This document shows, piece by piece, positions 34,582 through 45,820 of a DNA stretch of 64,000 nucleotides. The notes beneath the pieces are model-generated. The model was not told the origin of the DNA. It ran no database searches and saw only the letters and a program-made list of their open reading frames with translations. Source of the DNA: Chalciporus piperatus (Eukaryota > Basidiomycota > Agaricomycetes > Boletales > Boletaceae); assembly GCA_038093975.1 (NCBI GenBank), contig JBBPTG010000016.1, forward strand, positions 124,001-188,000, in the 5' to 3' direction. The first letter of the stretch is position 1; every line of letters begins with the position of its first letter. Made by a program: the position numbers and the translations under genes.

Positions 34582-37182
34582 ATGCTACCACGCTCCTTTA
34601 TTTCTCCTGCGATCAACGTGTTCGCGCTTGCGGCCAGTGCGGTCGCACTCCCCACTCCCAGAGGCGCCAATGCACCTCAGGTATCGCTGGACTATGGTTC
34701 CTTCCAAGGCTTTAGTTCAGCGTGGAATACCGAGTCCTTCCTTGGTGTACCCTTCGCGCAGCCTCCGTGAGTTTTGTATCATTCACGTTTTCAACCGATT
34801 GCACAGTGACTTATCGTGTTTTTCCAGTGTGGGTCAGCTTCGCTTTAATAGCCCTGTCCCTCCCCAGCCATTCAGCGGCATAAAAAATGCAACGTGGTAC
34901 GGGAACGCTTGTCCTCAACAGCCGGTGCTGGGACCAGGCGAGCAGTTTCCCAACAACCCCGGGCTCAACGGCGTGTTTCCCTACCTGGGAGAGTTGCAAC
35001 CCCACGGCATAGTGCCTGCTTCAGAAGACTGTCAGTTCAACTGCCATGAACCAGCGCTTCCTTCATTGACAGAAATTAGGTTTATACATGAACGTTGTCA
35101 GGCCTGCGGGTGTTTCTGCGGGAACCAAACTTCCCGTCGTTGTGGTAAGTCCGAGTGTCATCTCCGCTAGAAATTAGTTGAGTCTTAGACGTTCATAGTG
35201 GATTTATGGTGGTGAGCTGCAACATATACAGTACTCCTAAGGTCCCAGTGACTTACCCATATGAAAGGTGCCTTTGAAAGTGGCGATGCCTCGGCATACA
35301 ACGGTACTCAGATTGTCTCGCATTCCATGAATTTGAAGTCGCCTGTTATCCATGTTTCCTTCAACTACCGTATGAATGGTCAGTCTTTACCCCTAGTCCG
35401 TATATTTCACGCGCTGAAGCAACATAGCATTTGGATTCCTGGGTGGCAAGGAAGTACAAGCCGCAGGTCTTGGCAACATCGGGCTCCGTGATCGTGAGTC
35501 TGCAGGTGATATAGCTTCGATCTGTCATATTAATGTGGTGAAGAACGGTTTGCTCTTGAATGGGTACAGAAGTATATTTCATTATTTGGAGGAAACCCGG
35601 ACAAAGTCATAGCGTGAGCCTCTTGTTGCAATTTCGAGATTATACGGAGCTCAAGCATCATTTGTCTAGGTGGGGTCAAAGCTCTGGTTCCATTTCTGTG
35701 ATGTTGCAGATGGTAGCTTATGATGGACAACTCAAGGGTTTGTTCCAGGGTGCCGTTATGGTATGATTCACTGCACTACGACATCGTTTTGGATCATCAT
35801 TCATTGTATTCTTCTCAGGAATCCGGCGCTGCGTCTCCGATGCATGATATCACCTTCCAACAAGCTCAAGACAATTACGACTTCCTTGTACAGCAAACCA
35901 ACTGCGCGTCCACGAAGGATACTCTGGACTGCCTTCGCCAAGCACCCTACCAAGCGATCTTAAATGCAACCCTGCAGACAACTCCCCTCCTTTCCTACCA
36001 AGCCCTGAACACCTCGTGGAAGCCACTTGTTGATGGAGTGTTCTTGAAACAGTCTATTAGGGAGTCATTGAAGAAGGATAAATATGCCCGAGTAAGTCTC
36101 TTAAGCCAGATATATCCGTGTTGTCTCAACATTTTATAGGTTCCCGCCATCCTTGGGAATGTGGACGACGAGGGCACGTGAGTGACCCGGTCCAGAGATT
36201 CCCGCAAAGCATTAACCACGATTCGTGACCTTGTAGACTCTTTTCACTCTATAGCTTCAACGTGACGTGAGCGAATTCTCCAGTTCTCTGAGGGCCATTG
36301 ACTGACGAAATATGACAGCACAAACGACCAGTTTTTGGACTATGTAAAGACAAAGTCAGATGAATGATTCTATCCCTGTGATTGTCTGACCAACCACACA
36401 TTATTGTAGCTTCCTTGTTGGTGCCACTGACGACGAGATCAACAAAGTTGGCGAGCTTTACCCTGAGGACCCTTCTCTGGTAAGTTCCGGACCCTTTTCT
36501 ATGTCTGCTCGATCATGATCGGACATTGTTTGCTAGGGATCGCCCTATGACGTTGGAACAAATTATACTTTGAGGTGAGATATATGATAACCTGCTCAAC
36601 TGAAGGTTGCTCATTTCGACTAGTCCGGAGTTCAAACGTATCTCTTCGTTCCAAGGAGACTTTTACTTCCAACTTCCACGTCGCTTCGCACTTCGCTATC
36701 TGTCAAAAACACAAAATGTCTGGAGTTATCGTACGTCTCAGTTTCTCTGCTGCTTGGAGCATGCTCTGAAGGGTTCGATGACTGGTTGTCTACATAGTCT
36801 GGAAGCGGGACAAGTTTGTTCCAGGCCTCGGTTCTTTCCATGAGAGCGATCTCCAAGAATTCTACGATCTTACCGGCTCCAGCGATTGGGTTGGCACAGA
36901 TGCTCTCGGTACGTGTCCCATTGCTTCATCCATGCGACGTTGAAACTGACACGAATCACAGTCAACTTTGCATACACTTTGAACCCCAACGCTCCTTCTA
37001 AAGGCCGCTCTTCTGGTGCCGTCTCGTCACTTTTGTCGGGACTTCGTTGGCCACAGTACAGCACTGGCCAGCCCCAGCTCCTGACCCTCTCGGACCCCGA
37101 CGTACTCAACTTTAGTGAGGACACGTATAGGGCTGATGCGATGGCATTCTTGGACGAGATGCAGGATAGCATGAATTTGTGA
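34582..37182 (+). CDS. Secreted type-B carboxylesterase/lipase
   Basis: This alpha/beta-hydrolase would cleave carboxylic esters outside the cell. The start MLPRSFISPAINVFALAASA is a signal peptide. Family blocks are FQGFSSAWNTESFLGVPFAQ, PASEDCLYMNVVRPAG, KLPVVVWIYGGAFESGD (oxyanion-hole region) and VIHVSFNYRMNAFGFLGGKE. The nucleophile elbow reads AWGQSSGSISV, with Gln-Ser in place of the usual Glu-Ser-Ala (GESAG). The catalytic acid is probably in GNVDDEGTLFSL, and the His in GLGSFHESDLQEFYDL. The end is ADAMAFLDEMQDSMNL. About ten introns are spread along the gene, some with very short exons between 36240 and 36600. It faces the terpene synthase gene tail to tail. Confidence 0.9.
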
Positions 37183-38005
37183 TCCTCGAAAACCATGTGG
37201 AGGTCTTCTGACTTGGGGATTCATTTAGCTTATTCTGACTTGGACATTCATTTAAAATATATGTGATTACAGATTTACACTCCAGTCCGATGATCACGAT
37301 ATAAGTAGCGGAAGATATCCAAGATGAATTCTGAGCCGACCCGAATGCCAACGGACTGGTGCTGGTAGGCTGTGCGCTACCGTAGGGAGATGCTTGTTCT
37401 GAAGCACTTTCATCTATACAGTGCTTCGTTGATCCGCTTTCTGGCCTTGCTGGACCATCATCCACATCGTTAACACATCCCTGGATATCCACCTAACTTG
37501 CGCAGGTGTCTCACAAGGCCGTACTTGCAGCTTGGAATACTTTTCGATCACTACTTTGGTCAACACGCTCAAGGGTTTCCTGCTCTCTACGGCCATCTTG
37601 GTCCCAACAAGCATTGTCCAATGAACGCTTGATACTGCTGTACTCTTTCACGAACCTCGAAATAGGCTGAAGCCATTAATCACGGCACGGCAGTACGTGC
37701 ATAGCTCCTCGACAGTGAATCCGAAGCAAAGGTTCAGCGTCGAGGGCTTGTTGACAATATCTGTTGAGGTATCTCAATGGGAGTAGGAATCATTCAAGTA
37801 CCGAACCCGGTCTGTGCTTCTAAGTATCTATTAGGCACGGAGTTGGACAGGATTACGTTACGATCCATGCTCCAGGCATCTACAAGAGTCTTAGCCGCTC
37901 ATTGAGCAGAATATAAGTGCCATACGAAGGGGTTCCGGTCCAACTTGGAATCAGAGTCCTCGTCAAGCCCTCGTGTAGGTCTTCAAAAGTCGTCAAGCGA
38001 TAACA
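37183..38005. other. Convergent intergenic region
   Basis: This separates the 3' ends of the carboxylesterase and the terpene synthase. It includes a short near-direct repeat just after the esterase stop (the word TTCATTTA occurs twice within 45 bases near 37220-37255). No gene, RNA or mobile element is recognised. Confidence 0.45.
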
Positions 38006-39077
38006 TTACAAGGCTGCTCTGCTGATGAGCTCCATCTCAGCTAGTCTATATCTTGTCGAAGAGGTATGGAAGTAAACGTATCCCGCGGTGAACTGCCTGA
38101 ACGCTTCAGAAGCTGCCGGAGATCCTTCCAATATCTTCACTATTTTATCATGAATATCTGCCGTTGTCTCCGCCAGCTCCTGATAAATCTCTAATTTCGA
38201 TTTTCCGCTGAGAGCCGCTAATGTGGAGACTTGGTTGGTGCTCTCGCCCACTTGCTCTTCCTTGTAAAAGGAAAACACATCGCTAGACAAGTCGTAAACA
38301 CCGACGATAGCGGAAAAGTACAGAGTACTCACTTAACGTTATGAATGAAGAGTATCATCTCTGGGATGGCCTGAACGTAGTCGTTCAAGGGGAGATCGCT
38401 AGGAAACGCCATGAATGCATAAGCCTCCGCGGCGCCACTCTTCGTTCGCTGGTAAGAAGGATACTGTTGTGCGGCGCTTGAAATCTACCCACCGCCGTTA
38501 ATTTTATGGCTTCATCTGAATGGGCAGCGGGCTTACTTGCATAGATTTGGTCTCGTGCTCTAGGAGATTCGCGGTAACGAAGTTCAAGATTGATGTCGTG
38601 ATGAGATTGGTGGGTACAGGCTGGAATAATTCTGGTATCTGGCGCAAAATGTCTGCGAATGCGTCTAGGACCGCACTCATCTGTCCCTGCCCGACATAAA
38701 ATCGATTGTTGAATGGATAGATCTTGGCCAACTCTGTCGGGTAGTGGGTAGTCACGTCATCGACAAAGAGGGCGATTGCAGTGAAGAGGGCAATCCATAC
38801 TTGAGTCCGCCGATGAGGAAGATACCCGCTGGCAGTTGCTGCATAGATGACTCCATCTTTCAGGTATGTCTGCACGGAGAAGGTACCGTCAAGTGGGTAA
38901 CCACGTTGCACCGCCTCGTCGATACATTCTTGATAAAGACCCTGATTGAACGGTATCACTTCGTATGGGACATTGCAGTGTGCGAGGAGCGAGCGAATGG
39001 TTCCGCTGATGTTCTGGATCTGCAAAATCGTGTCAGCCAACGAAATAGCTGCTTCAACATTCGCTTACTAGACTCAT
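38006..39077 (-). CDS. TRI5-like (trichodiene-synthase family) terpene synthase
   Basis: This is a class I terpene cyclase of about 305 residues that would ionise and cyclise a prenyl diphosphate, probably farnesyl diphosphate. Three introns and four exons: a nine-base first exon (Met-Ser-Leu), then IQNISGTIRSLLAHCNVPYE. The Asp-rich motif is LFVDDVTTHYP, with the two leading Asp but no third acid at the usual place. The next exon ends AIPEMILFIHNV. Removing a roughly 50-base intron (donor GTGAGTACTC, acceptor TTGTCTAG) yields VNDVFSFYKEEQVGES, the canonical second metal-binding motif ND(x)xSFYKE; without splicing the Asn appears as Ser. The end is RYRLAEMELISRAAL. A TATAAG element is about 50 bases upstream of the ATG. 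Product cannot be predicted from sequence. It is not evidence of trichothecene production. Confidence 0.85.
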
Positions 39078-39122
39078 GTTCAGTTCAAGTTCGTAGCGAT
39101 CATGCCAGCCATCTATCTTGCT

Positions 39123-39128
39123 CTTATA
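39123..39128 (-). promoter_or_regulatory. TATA-like element of the terpene synthase gene
   Basis: On the minus strand this reads TATAAG, about 46-50 bases before the ATG. Position matches other promoters in the window. Confidence 0.4.
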
Positions 39129-39186
39129 GGTGGGAGTGACCCTGAATGACCGCACAATTCGGTGTCATGATACGACCCGCAGGTCT

Positions 39187-39399
39187 TCTTTTTTTTTTTT
39201 TGGAACTGTGTTTATTGTCCTGGGAGACATTATGTACGCGAGTATGTGCTAAGTGCCAAGCGAGTCCGTGTGAGACTCGGTAATGTGTCGCTCAAGAAAG
39301 AAAAATGTAAGTACCGCGGGGGGAGTGTGGGGCCAGGCTGAGCGTTTCAACAATCTTTGGGCTCAATCGAGCGAGGAGGTAGGTGTCAGGTTCCCCCGC
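39187..39399 (-). mobile_element. Short poly(A)-tailed retroposon, copy 1
   Basis: On the minus strand this ends in AGGACAATAAACACAGTTCC followed by about 13 A. It shares with the element at 53966-54230 the words GCTCGAT(C/T)GA, CCGCGGTACTTAC, ACACATTA, the ATGTCT segment and the AATAAACAC tail. Flanks are similar but not perfect (ACCCGCAGGTCT before the tail, GCCCGTAGGTCT at the far side), a possible target-site duplication. It lies between the terpene synthase promoter and the divergent bHLH-like gene. No coding capacity is visible. The AATAAA near the tail suggests a polymerase-II type 3' end. Confidence 0.65.
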
Positions 39400-39633
39400 C
39401 CGTAGGTCTCCCGGACGCCGTCGGTTGCGATATGTACACCCGATACTGATGCAATCAAAGGTGTAAACAGTACCTGATAGTCCTGAGAATTGGTAAGGGT
39501 CTTCATCGTCACTGTAAATCTGGGAGATGATACCGCCCGATGGTGTGCAAAATATATTTACCCGAAGTGTGGAGGACCAGATAAACACCTCTGAATCGTT
39601 TTCGCAACATACACTGTCTTTTGTTTCAGTTAG

Positions 39634-40064
39634 TGGATCCGGATCCGTTCGGCAGGTCATTCTTCAGCGAAGAAGAACAAGACGCAGTCGCAGAGAGAGT
39701 ATCGTGTCCAAAGAGATCGACAGTTTTCTTCTGAACTGCGTGAGGCTTTACTACTCGTCGATCCGTTTGATACTCCATTAGGGAGAGATGGCACTTGGCA
39801 TCAGCTCCTTGTCACAGGTTAGTCAGAATGTTTGACTGGAACGGCTGATGACTTTACCTAGCTGCGAGGGAGCTCCGGGCCCTATCCTCCGAGAACCAAA
39901 AACTCTTGCTGCGATCCTCAGCTCCGATAGGAAACATCCAGCGAACACAGGTGGCTTGGGTTCTGGAATGGACACCTGAATGGTTCGAAACACAGGATTT
40001 ACTATCCTCGACCGTCGATCCCGCTTCCCAACCTGGAGAACACGAGAATACCATCCCCAGATGA
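39634..40064 (+). CDS. bHLH-like hypothetical protein, 5' end not found
   Basis: Two exons join to a frame reading AGHSSAKKNKTQSQREYRVQ, RDRQFSSELREALLLVDPFD and TPLGRDGTWHQLLVTAAREL. It continues RALSSENQKLLLRSSAPIGN and ends PASQPGEHENTIPR. A basic stretch followed by two amphipathic helices with a loop, then a Leu-rich run, resembles a basic helix-loop-helix DNA-binding domain. The intron (donor gttagt, acceptor ctag near 39861) keeps frame: VT-AARELR. The first visible exon begins after a TTAG acceptor and has no Met, so a 5' exon is missing from this model. It is divergent from the terpene synthase. A transcription-factor role is inferred and should be treated as tentative. Confidence 0.5.
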
Positions 40065-40636
40065 TCACATGGCCAGCCTCCCTTTCACGGACAGGCACAC
40101 CAACCATATGACATGGAGTTAGGAAGAGCGTACCAGGCTCCGCATCCGCGGACATGCAGCGGTTTCACTAGAATATTCAATACTTTTAAATGAAATAAAA
40201 TAAAATAAAGTCAAAGATAGATTCTTGGATGATGATGAGAACGAAAAGCAAACCTATTGGCTTGTACTGACTCGGATGGTGTATCGCGGGGCGCGGTCAC
40301 TGGCGACTGATACGGCCGAATTAAATCCAAAGGAGAAGTCAGAGCTGCGACCCAAACGATCCGTCAAACCTGGCAGATCTGTAGCCTGGTCGATTTTGCA
40401 CGAATGGATATTCCGAACGAGCTCAAGTGGGTCCAAGTCTAGTTTTTGGTAAGGATGCAAACCAAGTGCAAGTGCAAGTGTTGGGGTTCGCGTTGTTTAC
40501 GACGACAAACATTGCATGTCATTGTGTAGACCCGTCAATCACTTTCCTAGTAGCTGCGAGGCCTGCATATAGCATATTGCACAACTTGTGAACAACTTGA
40601 ACATTATACGTCCCCAACTCGCTGTGTGCTCAATCT
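40065..40636. other. Intergenic region upstream of TAF6
   Basis: This contains an AAATA-type microsatellite near 40188-40210 and a TTG-started open frame at 40225-40452 with no recognised content. No supported gene. Confidence 0.45.
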
Positions 40637-42383
40637 ATGCTTCATGCCATCATGAGCAAACCAGGACCGAAACCCAAGTCAACGCAGACACATCACGCGG
40701 GTGTCTACAAGGCGGATTCCGTCAAAGTACGCCTCTGATCTCCGGGTGTGATTTTGATTGAATTGGTCTATAGGATGTGGCAGAATCTCTAGGAATTACG
40801 CATCTTCCGGACTCGGTTGCTTCTTCGCTAGCTAGCGACGTGGAGTACCGGATACACCAGGTTATCGAGGTGCGGTTTCATACCAACTTTTGACACTGAC
40901 ACATCTGGCAACTTCATCCTAGGAAGCCGCTCGCTACATGCGTCATGCACGCAGAACGGTTCTAACCACGGCCGATATCGATCTCGCATTGCGTACCTTG
41001 AACATCGAACCGCTATACGGCCACACGCCAAACGCCCCATCCACGTTCCGACGCGCACTTCCATTCCCACACCTTGCATCAGCCGGTGCCGTGTATTTCG
41101 TGGAGGATGAAGAGATCGATTTCGACAAGGTACTAAGAGAGGAAAAAATCACGGTTCCCAGGGGCGTAAATTGGACTGCACATTGGCTTGCCGTGGAGGG
41201 AGTACAACCTCTTGTACCGGAGAATCCACCAGCTGTTCCAAGAGAAGAACCTGGTCCCGCTGGCGCTAAACCACTACAACCTGGGACCACTGTTTCTACA
41301 CAGGGCAGACAACAGTCTCAAGCGGCGCAACAAAACCAACTTGTCAAACAAGTTCTTTCGAAAGAACTTCAGCTGTATTATACCAGACTCACTTCGTCAC
41401 TTCTCCCTCCCTCAACATCCGCATCCGATACAGTGAAACGAACCGCCGCACTTGCAAGCCTTCGAGCTGATGCTGGTTTGCAAGCGCTTTTGCCATACCT
41501 GGTGCGATGGATAGGAGAGGGCGTTGTGAATGCTCTCCGAGAAGGAACAGAAATGGAACAAGAAGGCAAGACACTTGAGGTATTGCTTGATGTCGTAGGT
41601 GCAATCCTTGAGAATACGACGCTATTTATCGAGCCATATGTACGTTTCTGTTCACTTCCTGTCCGCTCGTTGTCATTTTAAGATCTAACTCCGTTTCTCA
41701 GTTGCACCAAATCCTTCCTGCAATTCTCTCCACGCTCCTTCATTCGAGCCTACCTCGATCCCATGCAACACACCTTCGCACAGCGGCTGCACAAACACTT
41801 GGCAAAGTATTAACGCAGCACTCGACGACGTATCCATCGCTTTCGCCACGTATCATGAAGACCCTCTTAGTTGCACTTTTGGGTGGCTCGGCATCCCCAT
41901 CCATCCCCAGTTCGGTTGTGGTCAACGGTTTCGAGTCCCTTGCTATCACGGATGGCCCGTCAAGTGCTGAGCCACGGGGCGCTCCAAAACCACTAGGCAC
42001 GCGGGAAGGTGCGATTCGCGGGCTTGTCGGAATCGGGAAGGAAGCAGTACGGAAAGGGGTGCTTCAGGGCGGGGGCGCTCGCATCGTTGGAGAGGAATGT
42101 ATTGCCTCAAGTGACGAGGGAGTTGATGGAGTCGTTGATGCAGTGATGGTATGCTTCGAACTTGCCTTGCGATTGCCGTCTGCTAACTTCGACCCACCAG
42201 GTGGCCCTTCAGACGCTTTCTCCAATCTCCGATATGCCAGAGTCACTAGATCCCAGCCAGGAACAGGACGCCAAGTTGATTGCACAGTTACATGAGATTC
42301 TTGGAGACTTCTTCGCTGAGAAGATAATTAGGCGGGGTGACCAAGCCTGGGCTGCAGGGATCGTTGAAAGTGTCCGTGGTTGA
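40637..42383 (+). CDS. TAF6: Transcription initiation factor TFIID subunit 6
   Basis: TAF6 is a histone-fold subunit of TFIID (and SAGA in some fungi) that pairs with TAF9. The fold is seen as ADSVKDVAESLGITHLPDSV, ASSLASDVEYRIHQVIEEAA and RYMRHARRTVLTTADIDLAL, with RTLNIEPLYGH closing it. The middle has the TAF6-specific segment FVEDEEIDFDKVLREEK and VNWTAHWLAVEGVQP. A Gln/Pro-rich linker follows, then the C-terminal HEAT domain (QVLSKELQLYYTRLTSSLLP, LQALLPYLVRWIGEGV, AILENTTLFIEPYLHQILPA). The last exon is reached by splicing at about 42147. Two in-frame ATGs are possible, 40637 and 40652; I list the first. Its length fits fungal TAF6. Confidence 0.93.
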
Positions 42384-42630
42384 ATTGGGCGAGAGATCAG
42401 ACTGCGTGTAGTACATCACCGTACGTTCGTTCCGCTTAGCTCATTGTCAACCAACATGTTGGTATATATCTCAAGAAAACTACGGGTGTTTACAAGGCCT
42501 TGCTTGCGTGTATACCATGGTTCCCTTGAATGATTATAATAATGTAAAGTGGTTTGTCCAGTGAGGTAGTCATCAGTAGTCGTTGTAAACGTCCAAGTCT
42601 CATCTACCGAGTCCGCAATGACGAAATATG

Positions 42631-43727
42631 CTAGATATGAGGAAGTCGATATGGCATTAGGGACCAGATGTGACTGGTTGCCACGCTGATATGCCAGTAA
42701 GCGGGGAGTACGTGATGAAGACTCAGCCAAAGCTTCGCGATTTCAGTGCTTTCCTTTCGCTCGATGTAACATTCACTTACACTATAAAACTTGCAAGACC
42801 GCTTGTCGTCGTCTGTCGATTGATAAAGCATGAAGCGGATTCCCGTGTAACCAGAGTATGCAATGAACGCCACTGAGGTGAACCGATCGAGACTCCACAC
42901 GCGGCTGAGACAAACGGCCCATAGCGGAATTCCCAGTGCGACGGAAAACCTGGAGGCGAAGGGGAACCTGATGGGAAGGGTGCGTCTACCCGTCAGACGA
43001 TCGCCAGAAACGTCCTTGAAGTCTTGAGCATGGAGAGTCGAAGCAAACACAGCTGTGCTTAGCTGGACGGCTAGCTTTGCAGTCTGATCGACACCAGAAT
43101 GATCACATCCTTTCCATTAATTATAAGCACAACCTGAACGTCCGGTGATGAGATCAAGTCGTAACGTACCTGCAAGAAGCGTTCCGCCGAAACCAGCACA
43201 TCCGTACATGATCGCTGTGAGAGAGTTCTTCAGCCAGCATTGTTCGTCACCGTGAAGTTCGCTGTATAGGACGGTAAGGATTTGTAGTTCCAAGCTGGTG
43301 ATCAGCAGCTGTGTACTGTACGCCGCTGAGACTGCCAGACAAGCGGGGACAAGGATCCAACGGAGGGCCTTCGCATGGCATTCAGTAATTCTCCCAGCGG
43401 GGAGGGGGCGGAAGGGTTTGTTGATCCTGTCCTCGTCAGGTGCTTTAACTTGGTTGGCGACGTTGCACATTAAGAGGTGGAGCCACATCCAACCAACTAC
43501 ATGAATGACGTGGGACACGTGGCATACGGGGGTAACGGAGAGCGCAAAGAGGGTCTTGGGGAGAGAAGACACAAAGTGAGATAGTAAGTTAAAGTTGCAA
43601 AGAAGAACGGAGAACCCACCTGTGGGACGAGTGCTGTCCGGATGTCTGCCTTTGTGAATAGAAAAAGTGTTCGAAGATGGTAGGGTAGAGAAGATGCAGA
43701 ATGATGGAGAGAGTGCACCGCTCCCAT
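42631..43727 (-). CDS. UbiA-superfamily prenyltransferase-like membrane protein
   Basis: This is an integral membrane enzyme family that transfers or cyclises prenyl chains. The start is MGAVHSLHHSASSLPYHLRT, then LFLFTKADIRTALVPQ. The first Asp-rich motif is NQVKAPDEDRINKPFRPLPA (NxxxxxDxxRxNKPxRP, typical of this fungal branch), and the second is FKDVSGDRLTGRRTLPIRF. Hydrophobic spans include ALRWILVPACLAVSAAYSTQ, a loop with SLTAIMYGCAGFGGTLLA, and RFSVALGIPLWAVCLSRVW. The last exon, LWLSLHHVLPAYWHI, ends MPYRLPHI. Both metal-binding motifs are intact. Most family members make quinone or polyprenyl products; some fungal ones are membrane-bound terpene cyclases. The substrate is unknown. 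It lies 3.5 kb beyond the terpene synthase with TAF6 between. Confidence 0.85.
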
Positions 43728-44720
43728 GAATAGACGACCTTCCAGAGACTCGTCAAGTTTGAAGAAATAAAAATATGGATGAGTCTACGGGGTTGAAGGT
43801 CTCGATCATTTATAGCGTGGATCATAACGACATCCAAACGGCGGAGAGTCGGTTACTATTGATACACTTCATATGTGACGATGTGAAATTTCCAAACCCT
43901 GGATTGTTGCACCGGCGCGTCCAATGGCACTGTAGGCGAATAATTTCTTCGTGATGAGTCTTGGGAGGGTCGCCAATAAAAGCGAGATGACCCTGATGGT
44001 CTCCTTGGAGGATTTCTCGACCCTCCTCGGTCCGTCGATCGGACGGGGTTGAGTTGCTTGGACCAGGATGTTTGGCTATATGCTGGACGCAGCGCTAACG
44101 GAGGCCGAAGTTTACCCCGATATCGAACTGGATATTCAAGTTGTGCGTCATAACGGAAGTGGTACATACAACTGCATCCAGCCCCGCAAACATAGCCAAA
44201 TCAGGACGAACCTGTACTGTGCCAACGCCGCTGACCCACAATTGCAACGACTAGTCCTGCTAATAGCTGCTAATTCGTGTTAGCATTTTATTTACATAAC
44301 TAGACTCAGGCTGGACCGACTCAGATTACAGCTATCCGCCATGGTAACGGAGTGTTTGGGGCTTTCAAAGTCGTTTTCCAGGTCGCGAGCTCTGATATAC
44401 ATGTCTATCCACTGTGCTGGAGCGATGTGACAACTCCCTTCGAAACAATCACATCAATACATGCCTTGAAATCGCTGGGCTTTCCACTCTGATTTCAATC
44501 TCGCGCTGCTCATCACACACGGTGATCTGAGAATGATCAGTCAGAAAACAGATGACAAGTCTCGGGCGTACATGATCCCACAATAGGTTTGCGGTACAAC
44601 ATATCGGAGGAATGGCTGTGCCGAACTACGCGCGACGAGTCCCACAATCGTGTCGCGGTCGGCCTCTAATAGCCCATGTGATGCGGCGGACACGCCATAC
44701 GTAGTATCACACTACGGAGG
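43728..44720. other. Intergenic region between UbiA and SAM carrier genes
   Basis: A minus-strand frame from 44167 to 43856 (103 codons, Arg/Pro-rich) has no recognised content and no splice structure; I do not call it. The rest holds short frames only. I see no RNA genes or repeats. Confidence 0.45.
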
Positions 44721-45820
44721 TCATCTACCGATCAGCCCACCAACAACCCATTCGTAAGCACCGAGGAAAACTGCACCCCCGGCAGATATCCAGAGCGTCC
44801 GTGGAACAATACCAGCGAATAGCGCTTGGGTACCCTCAGTGACATATATTTGCCGGAAACGAGTCAGTAATGAGGGCATTTGCGAGGAAGAATCCTTCGA
44901 AACATAGCACCCTTCAGTCAGCGCACGCGAAATAGATGGCAAAGAAGCACATACTCGCACATCAAGCATGACTCGCGTTTTGAGAACGTCAAGCGGTGTC
45001 GTCGCTGCAGCTGCAAAACCGCCTGCAATACTTCCGCATATCGCTGCCTCTGACGCGTGGAGCGGGCGACCGCCCAAAGCACGAGAGAACCGATACTTCA
45101 AATACTCATACAAAGGAAATTGAAGCGAAGTAAATGGGATCTACGAAGAGGATGAGCGATGATGCGAACTCTGGAAAGATTGCATACTTCACGCATGATT
45201 GTGATGCCAAATCCACGGTAAAACCCTGCTATACCGTCATGCTTCAGGACCATTTTTGCTGCTGCGAGGGAGGACACGGTAAAGCCATAACTCGACGTTT
45301 GTGTACGGGTTTTTATCACTTCAGTTGGAACACGGACTAAGCAAGCTGCCTGCAACGTGTCATCACACTCTGTCGGATATGCAGCAAAGACAGAAGACAG
45401 CGTACAATTTCTCCCATAGACGCGGAAATCATATGATTAAGGGGGCCTTGCAAGGGTAATGATTGCTTGGCCATCTCATATGTCGAGAAGAATATCGCCG
45501 CTGTTCCAGTCATCGTTAGTGGAACAACGGACATCGACAATAGGGCTCACCTCCCGGAGCGCTGCCCACCACGACACTTCCAATACCCTTATAAATTCCT
45601 TTGAAGCCACCAGCCTTTACGAAGCCTTGCGAGGACTGTAGACGCGTCTTGACTGTGTCTATGGGAAAGAAAAGCAGGTCGACAGCTGTACCCGCTGCAC
45701 CTCCGGCCTAAGAGGAATAAGGGGGAGCATTGCGAGTGTTCACGTAGACGTTTGGCAAGAAAGAACTAGGAAGCGCACAATGAGGGACTGGACGAATGTC
45801 GGCCTGCGTTCTGATTCCAT
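44721..45820 (-). CDS. Mitochondrial S-adenosylmethionine carrier
   Basis: This SLC25-family carrier, of the Pet8/SLC25A26 type, exchanges S-adenosylmethionine across the inner mitochondrial membrane. The start [14 protein letters not shown] is joined across a 71-base intron to [20 protein letters not shown]. The three carrier signatures are all present: [24 protein letters not shown] and [12 protein letters not shown]. Other family blocks are [52 protein letters not shown] and [20 protein letters not shown]. The end is [13 protein letters not shown]. The first repeat's GxxPGxxLFF pattern is typical of SAM carriers. Nine or so short introns split the gene. It is divergent from SEN54, with about 210 bp between starts. 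The orthologue would be called PET8 in yeast. Confidence 0.9.

Noticed and set aside
34582..43727. A full biosynthetic gene cluster around the terpene synthase
   Set aside because: No P450, transporter or other tailoring enzyme is seen, and TAF6 lies in the middle; only a loose neighbourhood is claimed.
43856..44167. 103-codon Arg/Pro-rich frame on the minus strand
   Set aside because: No domain, no splice structure and no recognisable relative; composition fits chance.
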